The notes beneath the pieces were generated by a model. That model saw nothing but the letters and a program-made list of their open reading frames with translations. It ran no database searches and had not been told where the DNA came from. From positions 1,054,001 to 1,118,000 of the forward strand of contig NZ_CP028561.1 in the NCBI RefSeq assembly GCF_002165255.2: 64,000 nucleotides of DNA. The letters run 5' to 3'. Shown here piece after piece: positions 8,676-17,290 of the stretch. The position numbers and the translations under genes are program-made. Numbering within the stretch: position 1 is the first letter of the stretch; every line of letters starts with the position of its first letter. The DNA is from Acinetobacter sp. WCHA45. GTDB lineage: Bacteria > Pseudomonadota > Gammaproteobacteria > Pseudomonadales > Moraxellaceae.

Positions 8676-9683
8676 ATGATTGTTTTGGGCTTAGAAACTT
8701 CGTGTGATGAAACTGGGTTAGCACTCTATGATAGCGAGCTCGGCTTACGTGGACAGGTTTTGTATAGCCAAATCAAACTGCATGCAGAATATGGCGGTGT
8801 CGTTCCTGAATTGGCTTCACGTGATCATGTTCGTAAGATGATTCCTTTAATTAATCAATTGCTTGAGCAGAGTGGTGTTAAAAAGCAAGAGATTGATGCT
8901 GTTGCCTATACCCGTGGTCCAGGATTGATGGGTGCACTGATGACTGGGGCTTTATTTGGTCGCAGTTTGGCGTTTGCATTTAATAAACCTGCGATCGGTG
9001 TGCATCATATGGAAGGCCATATGCTTGCGCCATTGCTTTCGGAAACGCCACCGGAATTTCCATTTGTGGCTTTATTGGTTTCGGGTGGACACACTCAACT
9101 CATGGCAGCCTATGGCATCGGTCAATACGAATTGCTCGGCGAGTCAATTGATGATGCAGCAGGTGAAGCTTTCGATAAAGTCGCAAAAATGATGAAACTG
9201 CCTTATCCAGGTGGGCCAAATATTGCGAAATTGGCGTTACAGGGTGATGCCAAGGCATTTGAATTCCCACGGCCAATATTACATCAAGGTTTAGATTTTT
9301 CTTTTAGCGGTCTTAAAACCGCAGTTTCTGTACAATTGAAAAAGCTCGGTGAAGAGAATCGTGATGCTGATATTGCTGCCTCTTTTCAGGAAGCAATTGT
9401 CGATACACTCGCTAAAAAATCGGTGAAAGCTTTAAAGCAAACAGGTTTAAAACGTTTGGTGATTGCAGGTGGTGTGAGCGCCAATCTAAGATTACGTGAG
9501 CAATTGGAAACATCACTTAAAAAAATCAAAGCTCAAGTCTATTATGCCGAGCCTGCATTGTGTACTGATAATGGTGCCATGATTGCCTTTGCTGGATACC
9601 AACGTTTAAAAGCTGGGCAACATGATGGTTTGGCTGTGACGACGACACCAAGATGGCCAATGACTGAGTTACAACCGACCTAA
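8676..9683 (+). CDS. tsaD: tRNA N6-threonylcarbamoyladenosine transferase TsaD
   Basis: The 335-residue protein has the ASKHA fold of the Kae1/TsaD family. It starts [14 protein letters not shown], has the metal-binding HHMEGH motif near residue 110, and VSGGHTQL and [10 protein letters not shown] further on. TsaD transfers threonylcarbamoyl from its AMP ester to A37 of ANN-decoding tRNAs, working with TsaB and TsaE in the cytoplasm. The length and all key motifs are normal. It is divergent from rpsU, the common gammaproteobacterial order. Confidence 0.97.
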   Translation: MIVLGLETSCDETGLALYDSELGLRGQVLYSQIKLHAEYGGVVPELASRDHVRKMIPLINQLLEQSGVKKQEIDAVAYTRGPGLMGALMTGALFGRSLAFAFNKPAIGVHHMEGHMLAPLLSETPPEFPFVALLVSGGHTQLMAAYGIGQYELLGESIDDAAGEAFDKVAKMMKLPYPGGPNIAKLALQGDAKAFEFPRPILHQGLDFSFSGLKTAVSVQLKKLGEENRDADIAASFQEAIVDTLAKKSVKALKQTGLKRLVIAGGVSANLRLREQLETSLKKIKAQVYYAEPALCTDNGAMIAFAGYQRLKAGQHDGLAVTTTPRWPMTELQPT

Positions 9684-9718
9684 AATACAATTCATCTTTC
9701 TATTGCTTGTTAGGCAGT

Positions 9719-9815
9719 GGGTAAATCTAGGTGGTTCTTATATTTACCCGACTATTCTTCTATTTAAAAAATTGAATCATTCATTTTATGCGTAGCGAAC
9801 ACGTACTGCCTACGC
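9719..9815 (+). other. Intergenic region with nested hairpins
   Basis: GGGTAAAT (9719-9726) pairs with ATTTACCC (9742-9749), and GCGTAG (9790-9795) with CTACGC (9810-9815). AGGCAGT near 9712 can also pair with ACTGCCT near 9805. The region lies between tsaD and the next gene and may hold the tsaD terminator or a structured leader. No gene is seen. Confidence 0.4.
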
Positions 9816-9881
9816 TATTGTATTTGAAGTATTGGATAAATTATTTTTTGATGAGCTAAAACTCATTGTGGAGTACAAAAG

Positions 9882-10385
9882 TTGAAAATTTCTTATATTT
9901 TTACATGTGGCCGATTAGAGTCTTTATTTAAGATTCTCTGTCTCACTCAACAAGGTGAGAAAAAGGTCGAGTCAAAAGAAAAGGTCGTTGAACAATATAG
10001 AAAAGACATCGCTTTAGGACGTCCTTTTGAAGAAACTGAACTTTATCAAATAATTGAGCAAAGTGAAGAAAAGATTGTTATTAACCGCTTGAGTAATATT
10101 CTGCGTGAAAAACCTACTCAGCAGAAGGGTAGCTTTGATGCGGACGAATATAAGACCGGCGCATGGTCTGAGTTTAGTGATTATAAGCTGGCGGTTCGAT
10201 TCTCAAATGCGAAAACCGAGTTAAGTGAAAAGCACTTTGCGAAAACGGGTGAATACATGACCAGTCGTGGTATTGCAAAATTGACAGGTTTTAATCCAAG
10301 CAATATTAAGAATATGCTGCATCATAAAAGAAGTGTGGTGAGAAAAATGCTCACAACCTTAGAGAAGTTAGCAAAAGAGTATTAA
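9882..10385 (+). CDS. Hypothetical protein with C-terminal helix-turn-helix-like segment
   Basis: The protein has 167 residues and starts at a TTG preceded by GGAG about 7 bases upstream. The N-terminal 25 residues are hydrophobic with cysteines; the middle is charged and helical. The last 45 residues (MTSRGIAKLTGFNPSNIKNM and beyond) read like a helix-turn-helix followed by a basic helix, so DNA binding is possible. I do not recognise a named family. A bulged hairpin terminator follows. Confidence 0.6.
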   Translation: MKISYIFTCGRLESLFKILCLTQQGEKKVESKEKVVEQYRKDIALGRPFEETELYQIIEQSEEKIVINRLSNILREKPTQQKGSFDADEYKTGAWSEFSDYKLAVRFSNAKTELSEKHFAKTGEYMTSRGIAKLTGFNPSNIKNMLHHKRSVVRKMLTTLEKLAKEY

Positions 10386-10401
10386 TATTTAAGCTGTATG
10401 T

Positions 10402-10433
10402 TTGATGCAGAGAAAATTTATTTTCTGCATCAA
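10402..10433 (+). terminator. Hairpin terminator, probably bidirectional
   Basis: The left arm (10402-10417, TTGATGCAGAGAAAAT) pairs with the right arm (10420-10433, ATTTTCTGCATCAA), apart from a 2-base bulge. It sits between convergent genes. Confidence 0.6.
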
Positions 10434-10460
10434 TTCTGAACTAATACAATTTCAAGACTT

Positions 10461-10679
10461 TTAATCTTTAAACGCATTTTGATTTTCGACATCAATATAT
10501 TCAAGATAACCACGACCTTGAACTTTTTGGTTTTGATATTCACCCGTGAAATTGTATGCACTTGCATAACCGATTCCATGACCATAGCGGTATCGGCTGT
10601 CGACTTCAGCGATAATTTCTAGCAGTTTCTGATTAGCATTATCCTTCACAGACCATGAAAACAATTGCGGTAAACGCAT
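10461..10679 (-). pseudogene. Probable C-terminal fragment of a DUF6670-like protein
   Basis: This short frame encodes 72 residues with GIGYASAYNFTGEYQNQ and RGYLEYID, which I associate from memory with the C-terminal end of a roughly 350-residue Acinetobacter family (DUF6670). Nothing upstream continues the protein: a stop codon lies two codons before the ATG, inside a mini-frame ATG-AAG-TAA preceded by AGGAAAC. It is therefore either a decayed gene end or a very short real gene. No function is claimed. Confidence 0.45.
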
Positions 10680-10796
10680 TTTTTACTTCATCTTGTTTCC
10701 TACGTTCTTTCCATACTGAAAAGCTAGATTATGAAAAACAATTGCCTTTGCTAAGCGGAAATAAGGACAAAGCCAAAGCTTTTTAGGGCAATCTCC

Positions 10797-11681
10797 CTAA
10801 GCATTGTTAGACAATTTTTCAAGGTTTTGCGAGCCAATCCAGTGTTTAGAGAACTGGTAAGCTGCACGCCCTGAACGCTGCCCACGAGCTTGGCACCATT
10901 TCAAACTTTCAGCACGAACAATGTCGTTATATTCCAAATTTGCTTGAACAATATAATGCTCGACAATTTCTAAATACAGTTGTTGATCCATTGGATAGAA
11001 GGAAAGCCACATGCCAAAACGATCAGACAGTGAAATTTTTTCCTCAATCGCTTCCTGTGGATGTAACTCGGTATATTGAGGAACATCCACTTTACGCACA
11101 GGCGTATTTTCATGCATAAATTCAGGTAGTAAATGACGGCGGTTACTGGTTGCATAAATAATAAAATTACTTGAACCCGATTGAAGTGAACCATCCAAGA
11201 CACTTTTTAAACTACGATAATTTTCATCTTCTGCGTTAAACGCAAGATCGTCACAATAAACAATAAATTTTTCAGGGCGATGTTCTATTAATTTTTGGAT
11301 TTTAGGTAAATCAGAAAGATCATCTCGTTCAATTTCAATTAAACGCAAACCTTGTGCTGAATACTCTGTAAGCAAGGCGCGAACAATCGATGATTTCCCT
11401 GTACCACGTGAACCTGTGAGTAAAACATCATTGGCAGGTAAGCCATTGAGAAACTGTAAAGTATTTTGAATAATCTTGGCTTTCTGGCGTTCAATTCCTT
11501 TTAGATCTTCTAAATACAATTTTTTAGGTTGCTGAATTGCAACTAGTTGTTGATTTTCCCATCGAAAAGCAATCGCAGAAAAATCTGTTGGCTGTTTAGG
11601 TGCAGGGAGAACTTGTTGTAACTGTGTCAAAACACTAGATAAAGATTGAAGAATAGATTCGGGTAAATCAAGAATAGCCAT
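10797..11681 (-). CDS. DUF815-type AAA ATPase
   Basis: The 294-residue protein has an N-terminal region of about 55 residues, then an AAA core with Walker A GSRGTGKSS (about 92-100) and Walker B IVYCDDLAF (about 141-149). A sensor-1 segment, YATSNRRHLLPE, follows near 178. This order is that of the DUF815 family. The family has no firmly assigned role. The ATG at 11681 is chosen; a GTG lies two codons earlier. It is a stand-alone gene, and the 170 bp between it and the divergent patatin gene should hold both promoters. Confidence 0.85.
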   Translation of the reverse strand: MAILDLPESILQSLSSVLTQLQQVLPAPKQPTDFSAIAFRWENQQLVAIQQPKKLYLEDLKGIERQKAKIIQNTLQFLNGLPANDVLLTGSRGTGKSSIVRALLTEYSAQGLRLIEIERDDLSDLPKIQKLIEHRPEKFIVYCDDLAFNAEDENYRSLKSVLDGSLQSGSSNFIIYATSNRRHLLPEFMHENTPVRKVDVPQYTELHPQEAIEEKISLSDRFGMWLSFYPMDQQLYLEIVEHYIVQANLEYNDIVRAESLKWCQARGQRSGRAAYQFSKHWIGSQNLEKLSNNA

Positions 11682-11859
11682 AAACACAAACCAAACTCAG
11701 TGATTAATGATTAGGGATACTATCATTGCTATAGCTGAAATGAAGAAAATATCATTAAAAATATTGCAAATGGTCAATTTTACCCTTGATTGTTGGTGCT
11801 GCTTTTTGCATTGTATAAGTGCGAGATGATAAGAATATAATGAAAAAATAGGAATGCTA

Positions 11860-13368
11860 ATGTTCAATAGAGCTCAAGAAAAAAGAAATACATATCAATT
11901 GCATAGAATTGATATGTTAAAAGAGAGCTTGCAACATGCAAGTTCTTATGCGGAATGGAAAGAAATTGCACTAAAATTGGACGAAGAAGCGGGGCATGAA
12001 GCATGGAAATATGACAATCAATCGCCTTACTTTGATGCAGAAATTTTGTCTAAACGATACAACTTATTAAAAAAATATCGAATGCAACATCGAACTTTAG
12101 ATTTAATTTATGTTCTCCGTGAAGGCTTATCTTATGACTTCGCCAATATTGGTCATCCAATGTTATTTGCACAAACCTATATTGGTACGAAAAGAATTAT
12201 CGAAAACTATGTTGAAGAAATGAGTGAATGTCTTCGCTATTTAGCTTCTAGTGAATGTATTACTTTTCAACTCAAAAAAAAAATTCAATTTTTTAAAGAA
12301 TGTCAAAGAGCCTATGGACAACCTGCCCTTATGTTTTCTGGGGGTGCAACACTGGGTTTATTTCATACAGGTGTATGTAAGGCTTTGCTCGAACAAGATT
12401 TAATGCCTCGAGTCCTGTCTGGTTCAAGTGCAGGGGCGATCATGACGGGCATGTTGGGGGTATCCTCGGCTGATAAAATTCCAGAACTGCTCGAAGGCGA
12501 ACATTTTTTTAGTGATGCTTTTCAATTCAGGAAAATTTCAGAGCTAATTCGAGGTCATGGTGGTATTGCTGATGTCATGTATTTGAAAAAATTCCTGATG
12601 CAAAATTTGGGTGATGTGACATTTGCAGAAGCCTATCAACAGTCAAAGCGACATATTAATATTGTAATTGCCCCGTATAACACAGCACAGAACCCACGGA
12701 TTATGAATGCACTCACCGCGCCGAATGTTTTGGTGTGGAGTGCTATTTTAGCATCTTGTGCTGTACCTGTATTATTTCCGCCTGTGCACTTAACCAGTAA
12801 ACGTTACGATGGTCAGCATACACCTTATTTGGCCAATACCAAGTGGGTGGATGGGAGTATGCGTAGTGATTTTCCACAAGAAAAAATGGCTCGTTTGTAT
12901 AATATAAATTACACCATTGCCAGCCAAGTAAATCCGCATATCGTGCCATTTATGCAAAGTGATACTGAACGGTTTCGTCGCGATGTTCTAAACTGGCCTA
13001 AACGAATTATTCGGCATCAAGGCAAATCGCTTGCTCTGGAAGTTATGGATTTAACACGTAATTATATGGGCAGTTTTTTCCCGATTCGCCGTGTTTTAGA
13101 TCATGGATATGGCATTTTAGGGCAGCGTTATTACGGCGATGTAAATATTATTGCGCACTATGGTTTAAGACATTATAGCTATATGCTTAAAAATCCACGT
13201 CCGAAACTCTTTAAGGTTTTGCAGCAAGAGGGAGAGCGAGCGACATGGCCGAAGATTTCATCTATTGAAATTCATGCACGGATTGGAAAAACGATTGAGC
13301 ATTGTTTAACATCACTGCGTAAGCAGCAAGAAAAGCAACAGAATGAGTTTTACTACGTTGATCTTTGA
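11860..13368 (+). CDS. Patatin-like phospholipase with DUF3336 N-terminal domain
   Basis: The 502-residue protein has a helical DUF3336-type region (about 1-145) and a patatin acyl-hydrolase domain from about 156. The oxyanion motif is GGATLG (161-166). The nucleophile is the second serine of GSSAG (about S190) and the catalytic Asp is in DGS (about D331), so the Ser-Asp dyad is intact. Proteins of this type in bacteria and yeast (Tgl3/4/5) hydrolyse triacylglycerol or lysophospholipid. Acinetobacter stores triacylglycerol and wax esters, so lipid mobilisation is plausible. The ATG at 11860 has AGGA 6 bases upstream; another ATG is at 11854. Its end overlaps the kinase gene by 26 bp. Confidence 0.88.
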   Translation: MFNRAQEKRNTYQLHRIDMLKESLQHASSYAEWKEIALKLDEEAGHEAWKYDNQSPYFDAEILSKRYNLLKKYRMQHRTLDLIYVLREGLSYDFANIGHPMLFAQTYIGTKRIIENYVEEMSECLRYLASSECITFQLKKKIQFFKECQRAYGQPALMFSGGATLGLFHTGVCKALLEQDLMPRVLSGSSAGAIMTGMLGVSSADKIPELLEGEHFFSDAFQFRKISELIRGHGGIADVMYLKKFLMQNLGDVTFAEAYQQSKRHINIVIAPYNTAQNPRIMNALTAPNVLVWSAILASCAVPVLFPPVHLTSKRYDGQHTPYLANTKWVDGSMRSDFPQEKMARLYNINYTIASQVNPHIVPFMQSDTERFRRDVLNWPKRIIRHQGKSLALEVMDLTRNYMGSFFPIRRVLDHGYGILGQRYYGDVNIIAHYGLRHYSYMLKNPRPKLFKVLQQEGERATWPKISSIEIHARIGKTIEHCLTSLRKQQEKQQNEFYYVDL

Positions 13369-14164
13369 TTCAAATATTCAACTGGATAATTTGAATTTAA
13401 GTACTAAACCTGAAAGCTATGCTTTTGGGCGGCGTTTATATCGTTGCCAAATTAAGCAACAACAATATTGGCTTAAATTTCATTTAATCAATAGCCATGA
13501 GGTTTTAGAGCAAGCGTTTGAGCGAGAACTAAATTTCTATCAACAAAACTCTCAAGTTATACAGAATTTTTTATTGCCCCATCAAATTATACCACTTTCT
13601 CATATTAAAAATGACGATGATCTTCCTCAGTGTGGGGGAGGGTTGCTTAGTGTTGCTACAAATGTATTTTTTAGCCCTATTCAGGTAACAGATAGCATCC
13701 AAGTTATCTGCCATAAAATTTTAACTGCGCTGCAAGCCATTGAAAGTATGCATCAATTAGGTTGGATTCATGGCGATTTAAAAGCAGAGCATTTTCGATT
13801 ATATGAAAACTCATGCAGGCTCATTGATTTTGAACAAAGTTATCAATTACAACCAATCCAAAATTTAACCGCAACTCCTCATTATATGGCACCTGAGCTT
13901 TTTCATGGGAAGCCAAAAACCGTACAAACTGATTTATATGCTTTTGGCATCATTGTTTATGAGTGGTTATCCCAAAGCAAATTAACTGCAAAAAACTACC
14001 ATGAATGGGCCATCCTACATTGCCAGAAATTAGAAATTAAATTACCTGATGAATTGCGGTGTTTTTTGCCTTTATTAACAGGCTTATTGCAGAAACATCT
14101 AAAACAGCGATTTAGCTCAGCAATAGAGGCAAAAAATTGTTTGAATGCAATTGATTTGCTGTAA
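13343..14164 (+). CDS. Small serine/threonine protein kinase-like protein
   Basis: The 273-residue protein is a compact kinase fold. The ATP lysine is probably K45 (YWLKFHL), the catalytic loop is HGDLKAEH (143-150, D145 and K147), the metal motif is DFE at 162-164 in place of DFG, and the APE-type motif is MAPE near 182. HGDLK rather than HRDLK is common in bacterial and atypical kinases. No membrane segment or sensor domain is present. It overlaps the patatin gene by 26 bp, so the two are translationally coupled and the lipase or a lipid pathway protein is a candidate substrate (inference). Confidence 0.8.
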   Translation: MSFTTLIFDSNIQLDNLNLSTKPESYAFGRRLYRCQIKQQQYWLKFHLINSHEVLEQAFERELNFYQQNSQVIQNFLLPHQIIPLSHIKNDDDLPQCGGGLLSVATNVFFSPIQVTDSIQVICHKILTALQAIESMHQLGWIHGDLKAEHFRLYENSCRLIDFEQSYQLQPIQNLTATPHYMAPELFHGKPKTVQTDLYAFGIIVYEWLSQSKLTAKNYHEWAILHCQKLEIKLPDELRCFLPLLTGLLQKHLKQRFSSAIEAKNCLNAIDLL

Positions 14165-14270
14165 AAATAAACATAAATGTTTGATTTGAATATTATATGT
14201 GCATTTGGTAGAGTTTTTTGTCAGAAAGACTTGTCATAACGAGTGTTTCTCACTAATATGCATACCCATC

Positions 14271-14355
14271 GGGGGCGTGGCGAAATTGGTAGACGCACTG
14301 GATTTAGGTTCCAGCGCCGCAAGGTGTAAGAGTTCGAGTCTCTTCGCCCCCACCA
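14271..14355 (+). tRNA. tRNA-Leu(TAG), copy 1
   Basis: The 85-nt gene has acceptor stem GGGGGCG with CGCCCCC, a long variable arm, anticodon TAG in GGATTTAGGTTCC, GTTCGAGTC T-loop and an encoded CCA. It reads CTA and related leucine codons. It is the first member of a duplicated Leu-Trp pair. Confidence 0.97.
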
Positions 14356-14423
14356 AATTTAAAAAGCAAGATTTTCTTGCTTTTTTTATGATTAAATCAG
14401 AAATGAATTGATCATAGGGTTAT

Positions 14424-14497
14424 AGAGGATTGGTGTAATGGTAGCATGACGGTCTCCAAAACCGTTCGTCAAGGTTCGAGTCCTTGATCCTCTGCCA
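14424..14497 (+). tRNA. tRNA-Trp(CCA), copy 1
   Basis: The 74-nt gene has acceptor AGAGGAT/ATCCTCT, anticodon stem ACGGT/ACCGT around loop CTCCAAA (anticodon CCA), discriminator G and an encoded CCA. Confidence 0.93.
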
Positions 14498-14647
14498 AAT
14501 ATCAAAAGGAACTTTAAATAAGTTTCTTTTTTTATTTCAAGAGTTTTTTCATTTGTATACGAAAAAAGCATTAGCTTTCAGATGTATAGTTTTTTTATAA
14601 AAAAGGCTTGTCAGCAAGAAAGTTTATCACTAATATACACATCCATC

Positions 14648-14732
14648 GGGGGCGTGGCGAAATTGGTAGACGCACTGGATTTAGGTTCCAGCGCCGCAAG
14701 GTGTAAGAGTTCGAGTCTCTTCGCCCCCACCA
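14648..14732 (+). tRNA. tRNA-Leu(TAG), copy 2
   Basis: It is base-for-base identical to the copy 377 bp upstream over the 85 nt of the gene. Flanks are similar but diverged. Confidence 0.97.
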
Positions 14733-14794
14733 AATTTAAAAGTAAGTTTCTTACTTTTATGATTAGATCAGAAATGAATTAATCATGCAGTTAT

Positions 14795-14868
14795 AGAGGA
14801 TTGGTGTAATGGTAGCATGACGGTCTCCAAAACCGTTCGTCAAGGTTCGAGTCCTTGATCCTCTGCCA
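14795..14868 (+). tRNA. tRNA-Trp(CCA), copy 2
   Basis: It is identical to the copy 371 bp upstream over 74 nt. A strong terminator follows 12 bp after the CCA end. Confidence 0.93.
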
Positions 14869-14880
14869 AATAAATAAAAA

Positions 14881-14902
14881 AGCCCTTGTATTTACAAGGG
14901 CT
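14881..14902 (+). terminator. Rho-independent terminator of the tRNA array
   Basis: AGCCCTTGTA (14881-14890) pairs with TACAAGGGCT (14893-14902), followed by TTTTTT. Confidence 0.9.
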
Positions 14903-15103
14903 TTTTTATTTTCTCAATTTGATGTTTGAGTAAAAGTATAGAAATATTTGCTCAAAGCATACATAGCCTGTTTTGACTTATATAAAAAGACTAGGGAACA
15001 CATAGGTTTCCTAATCTTAAGTTGGTGATTTTATATATTGATCGATTATGGTGTTGCTAATACAGTTGCCAAGAGTGGTAAATTTTGCCCTGTAGCAGCA
15101 GCT

Positions 15104-15509
15104 TAGGACTTACGCATAAAAGTAAAAAATTAATGTACTATAGCCCAGAAAATAGCATCACAATCTCAGGCTTTCTGAATTGTTCTCGCATATAAGAACT
15201 GAGAAAGCCTTGCTTTAACTGATAAATCGTCGTTTTCCATTTTCTCGCTAAGGCGATCAAACGATGCCACACCAATATACAACAGGCTATATGATTTCGT
15301 TGACTTTGACCCTTGCGACACTGGCAACGTTCTATACCTGTCGTTTGTTTTAACTCCCGATGCACCTGCTCAATACGTCAGCCAACTGCACAGATTGTTT
15401 TGATCTCATCAAGTGTACGAGTCGTTGTCGCATTCGTCACAATATAATCTGTACGTTCGGTAGAGTGTAATGAATGACCTTTGGGAAAACCGCATAAATG
15501 GACGCTATC
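15104..15509 (-). pseudogene. IS701-like transposase C-terminal fragment
   Basis: Minus-strand translation gives HRELKQTTGIERCQCRKGQS and a tail ending at 15138, the C-terminal part of an IS701/IS4-type DDE transposase with the conserved Glu of the HREL segment. An in-frame TGA replaces a tryptophan codon near 15380 (ICAVG-stop-RIEQ). GGACTTACGCA near 15104 looks like the outer end of the element. The fragment is cut off at 15510 exactly where the IS256 terminal repeat begins. Confidence 0.7.
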
Positions 15510-16095
15510 GAGTCTGTAAATAAAACTGTGTAAACGCTTAAACTAAGCCCTGACGCTGTTGGGGTTAACTAAGGTGTTTATTATGAAAGATGAAGCAATG
15601 TTGGCATTAGCAAAAGAGCTTGCCAAAAATCTAAAAACTGAAGCTGACCTCAATGATTTTAGTCGAGCGTTAAAAAAACTCACTGTTGAGACTGTTCTTA
15701 ATGCCGAGCTTACTGAACATTTAGGGTATGAAAAAAATAGTTCTCGCACCAACAAAAAATGCACGTAATGGCTATACCACAAAGGGTTTATTAACCGATG
15801 ATGGTGAGTTCGATCTCGATACCCCTAGAGATCGTGATGGTACATTTGAGCCACAGTTGATTAAGAAAAACCAGACTCGTATCACGCAAATGGACAGTCA
15901 AATTTTATCGCTATATGCCAAAGGAATGACCACACGAAATACCGTTGCCACATTCAAAGAAAGGTACGATGCAGATGTATCACCAATGCTCATTTCCAGA
16001 GTTACAGATGCGGTCAAAGAGCAAGTAATCGAATGGTAAAACCGCCCCTTAGATGCTCTATATCCCTTGCGCAGCAGTGCTGCTTGTATCTTGAT

Positions 16096-16104
16096 TGATA
16101 TAAT
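16096..16104 (+). promoter_or_regulatory. Extended -10 promoter in the IS110 left end
   Basis: TGATATAAT is a TGn extended -10 box with a perfect TATAAT at 16099-16104. No good -35 box is needed or seen. Transcription would start near 16111 and read through the structured non-coding region toward the transposase. Confidence 0.55.
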
Positions 16105-16110
16105 GATTAG

Positions 16111-16290
16111 CTACCACTATACGCAAATTGTAGAGTTTGAAGTGCTGCTAAAATCTTAAATTTGAACCTGAGATAAAACCTACAATTTGCCCTTATCCCT
16201 CATACAACTCTGAACGGTAACTAAGCACTTTGATGCTGTATTCACAAGGTAAGATGATGGTTAATGGGATAAAAAACATAGCTTAAACTC
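16111..16290 (+). ncRNA. Candidate bridge RNA of the IS110-family element
   Basis: The left-end non-coding region can form two large stem-loops in order. GCAAATTGTAG (16123-16133) pairs perfectly with CTACAATTTGC (16180-16190) around a 46-base loop, and TTATCCC (16193-16199) pairs with GGGATAA (16266-16272) around a 66-base loop. This two-loop layout in the left end of an IS110-group element is that of the target- and donor-binding loops of bridge RNAs. The second loop contains ACGGTA (16214-16219), also found at the right end of the element just before its CT core. Exact RNA ends are guesses. The role follows from family knowledge plus these pairings. Confidence 0.55.
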
Positions 16291-16303
16291 AAGGAATATC
16301 ACC

Positions 16304-17290
16304 ATGATTATGCTAGGTATTGATGTCAGTAAAACCAAAATAGATTGTTGCATTTTCCCTCAAGGTTTGACTGGAAAAAGAAAAAATAAAATATTTACTA
16401 ATACAGAAAGTGGCTTTGGCAGTCTGCTCAAATGGCTAATCACTCTTAAAATTGAACCTGATCAAGTGACAGCAATCATGGAAGCGACTTCGGTTTATCA
16501 TGAGAATTTGGGATATTATCTATATGATGCAGGTGTAAAGGTTTGTGTGGCTAATCCTTCACGAGTAAGAGCCTTTGCCAAAGGCATGTCCATGCTAAAT
16601 AAAACGGATAAAGCTGATAGTGAAGCTCTTTCACGTTATGGTTACACCGCAAAGTTAATCATATGGCAGCCTGAACCTGAAAATGTCAGATTATTAAAAG
16701 CTTTACTAGGCAGACGAGATGTCTATCTAGGTAGTCTATTGCAGGAAAAGAATCGACTTGAAAAGGCGCAGTCCACTCATACCTCCGTTGTTGTGATTAA
16801 ATTACTTGAAGAGAATATTGAGTATTTAAATCAGCAACTTGAACATATTGATAAGTTAATAAATAATCACATAGATCAAGATCCAACATTGAAACAGGAT
16901 TTGAAATTACTGCAAACTATTCCTTCAATCGGTGAACGATCAGGCTTATTACTGTTGGGGTTATTTCATTCGCACAAGTTTGAAAAAGCAAGTCAAGCTG
17001 CTGCATATGTAGGTTTGGTTCCAGTACATCAGTTGTCTGGCAGTTCAGTCAACAAGCAAAGTCACTTATCAAAAGCAGGTGACAGTAAAATACGCTCAGT
17101 ATTGTATATGTCAGCATTAACAGCGATTAAATATAATCCACACATTGAAGCTTTATATCAACGATTATTAAGCCAGGGTAAAAATAAAATGTGTGCTTTA
17201 GGTGCTGCAATGCGCAAGCTTATACATCTGTGTTATGGCGTTTTAAAACATCAGACTGCCTATCAAAGAGATTATTTATTGGTCGAATAA
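16304..17290 (+). CDS. IS110-family transposase (DEDD recombinase)
   Basis: The intact 328-residue protein has the RuvC-like DEDD domain at the N-terminus: LGIDVSK (D6 region), MEATSVYH (E near 60) and DKADSEAL (Asp pair near 100-103). A coiled-coil linker covers about 130-185. The C-terminal Tnp domain has IPSIGERSG near 203 and the serine-bearing GLVPVHQLSGSS and SHLSKAGDSKIR segments. Such enzymes act with a bridge RNA to recombine target and donor. No stop or frameshift is present, so the element may still be active, unlike its IS256 host. Start ATG at 16304, with AAGGAA upstream. Confidence 0.92.
   Translation: MIMLGIDVSKTKIDCCIFPQGLTGKRKNKIFTNTESGFGSLLKWLITLKIEPDQVTAIMEATSVYHENLGYYLYDAGVKVCVANPSRVRAFAKGMSMLNKTDKADSEALSRYGYTAKLIIWQPEPENVRLLKALLGRRDVYLGSLLQEKNRLEKAQSTHTSVVVIKLLEENIEYLNQQLEHIDKLINNHIDQDPTLKQDLKLLQTIPSIGERSGLLLLGLFHSHKFEKASQAAAYVGLVPVHQLSGSSVNKQSHLSKAGDSKIRSVLYMSALTAIKYNPHIEALYQRLLSQGKNKMCALGAAMRKLIHLCYGVLKHQTAYQRDYLLVE

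Larger units (their letters stand above)
14220..14875 (+). repeat. Tandem duplication of a tRNA-Leu/tRNA-Trp unit
   Basis: Two units of about 370-377 bp each contain a leader, tRNA-Leu(TAG), a short spacer and tRNA-Trp(CCA). The tRNA genes are identical while the leaders and spacers have drifted by point changes and small indels (for example a hairpin tail shortened in the second spacer). Confidence 0.9.

Noticed and set aside
14199..14782. Open frames spanning each tRNA-Leu gene (about 66-70 codons)
   Set aside because: They are read-through of the tRNA gene and its flanks, repeat with the tRNA duplication, and have no ribosome site.
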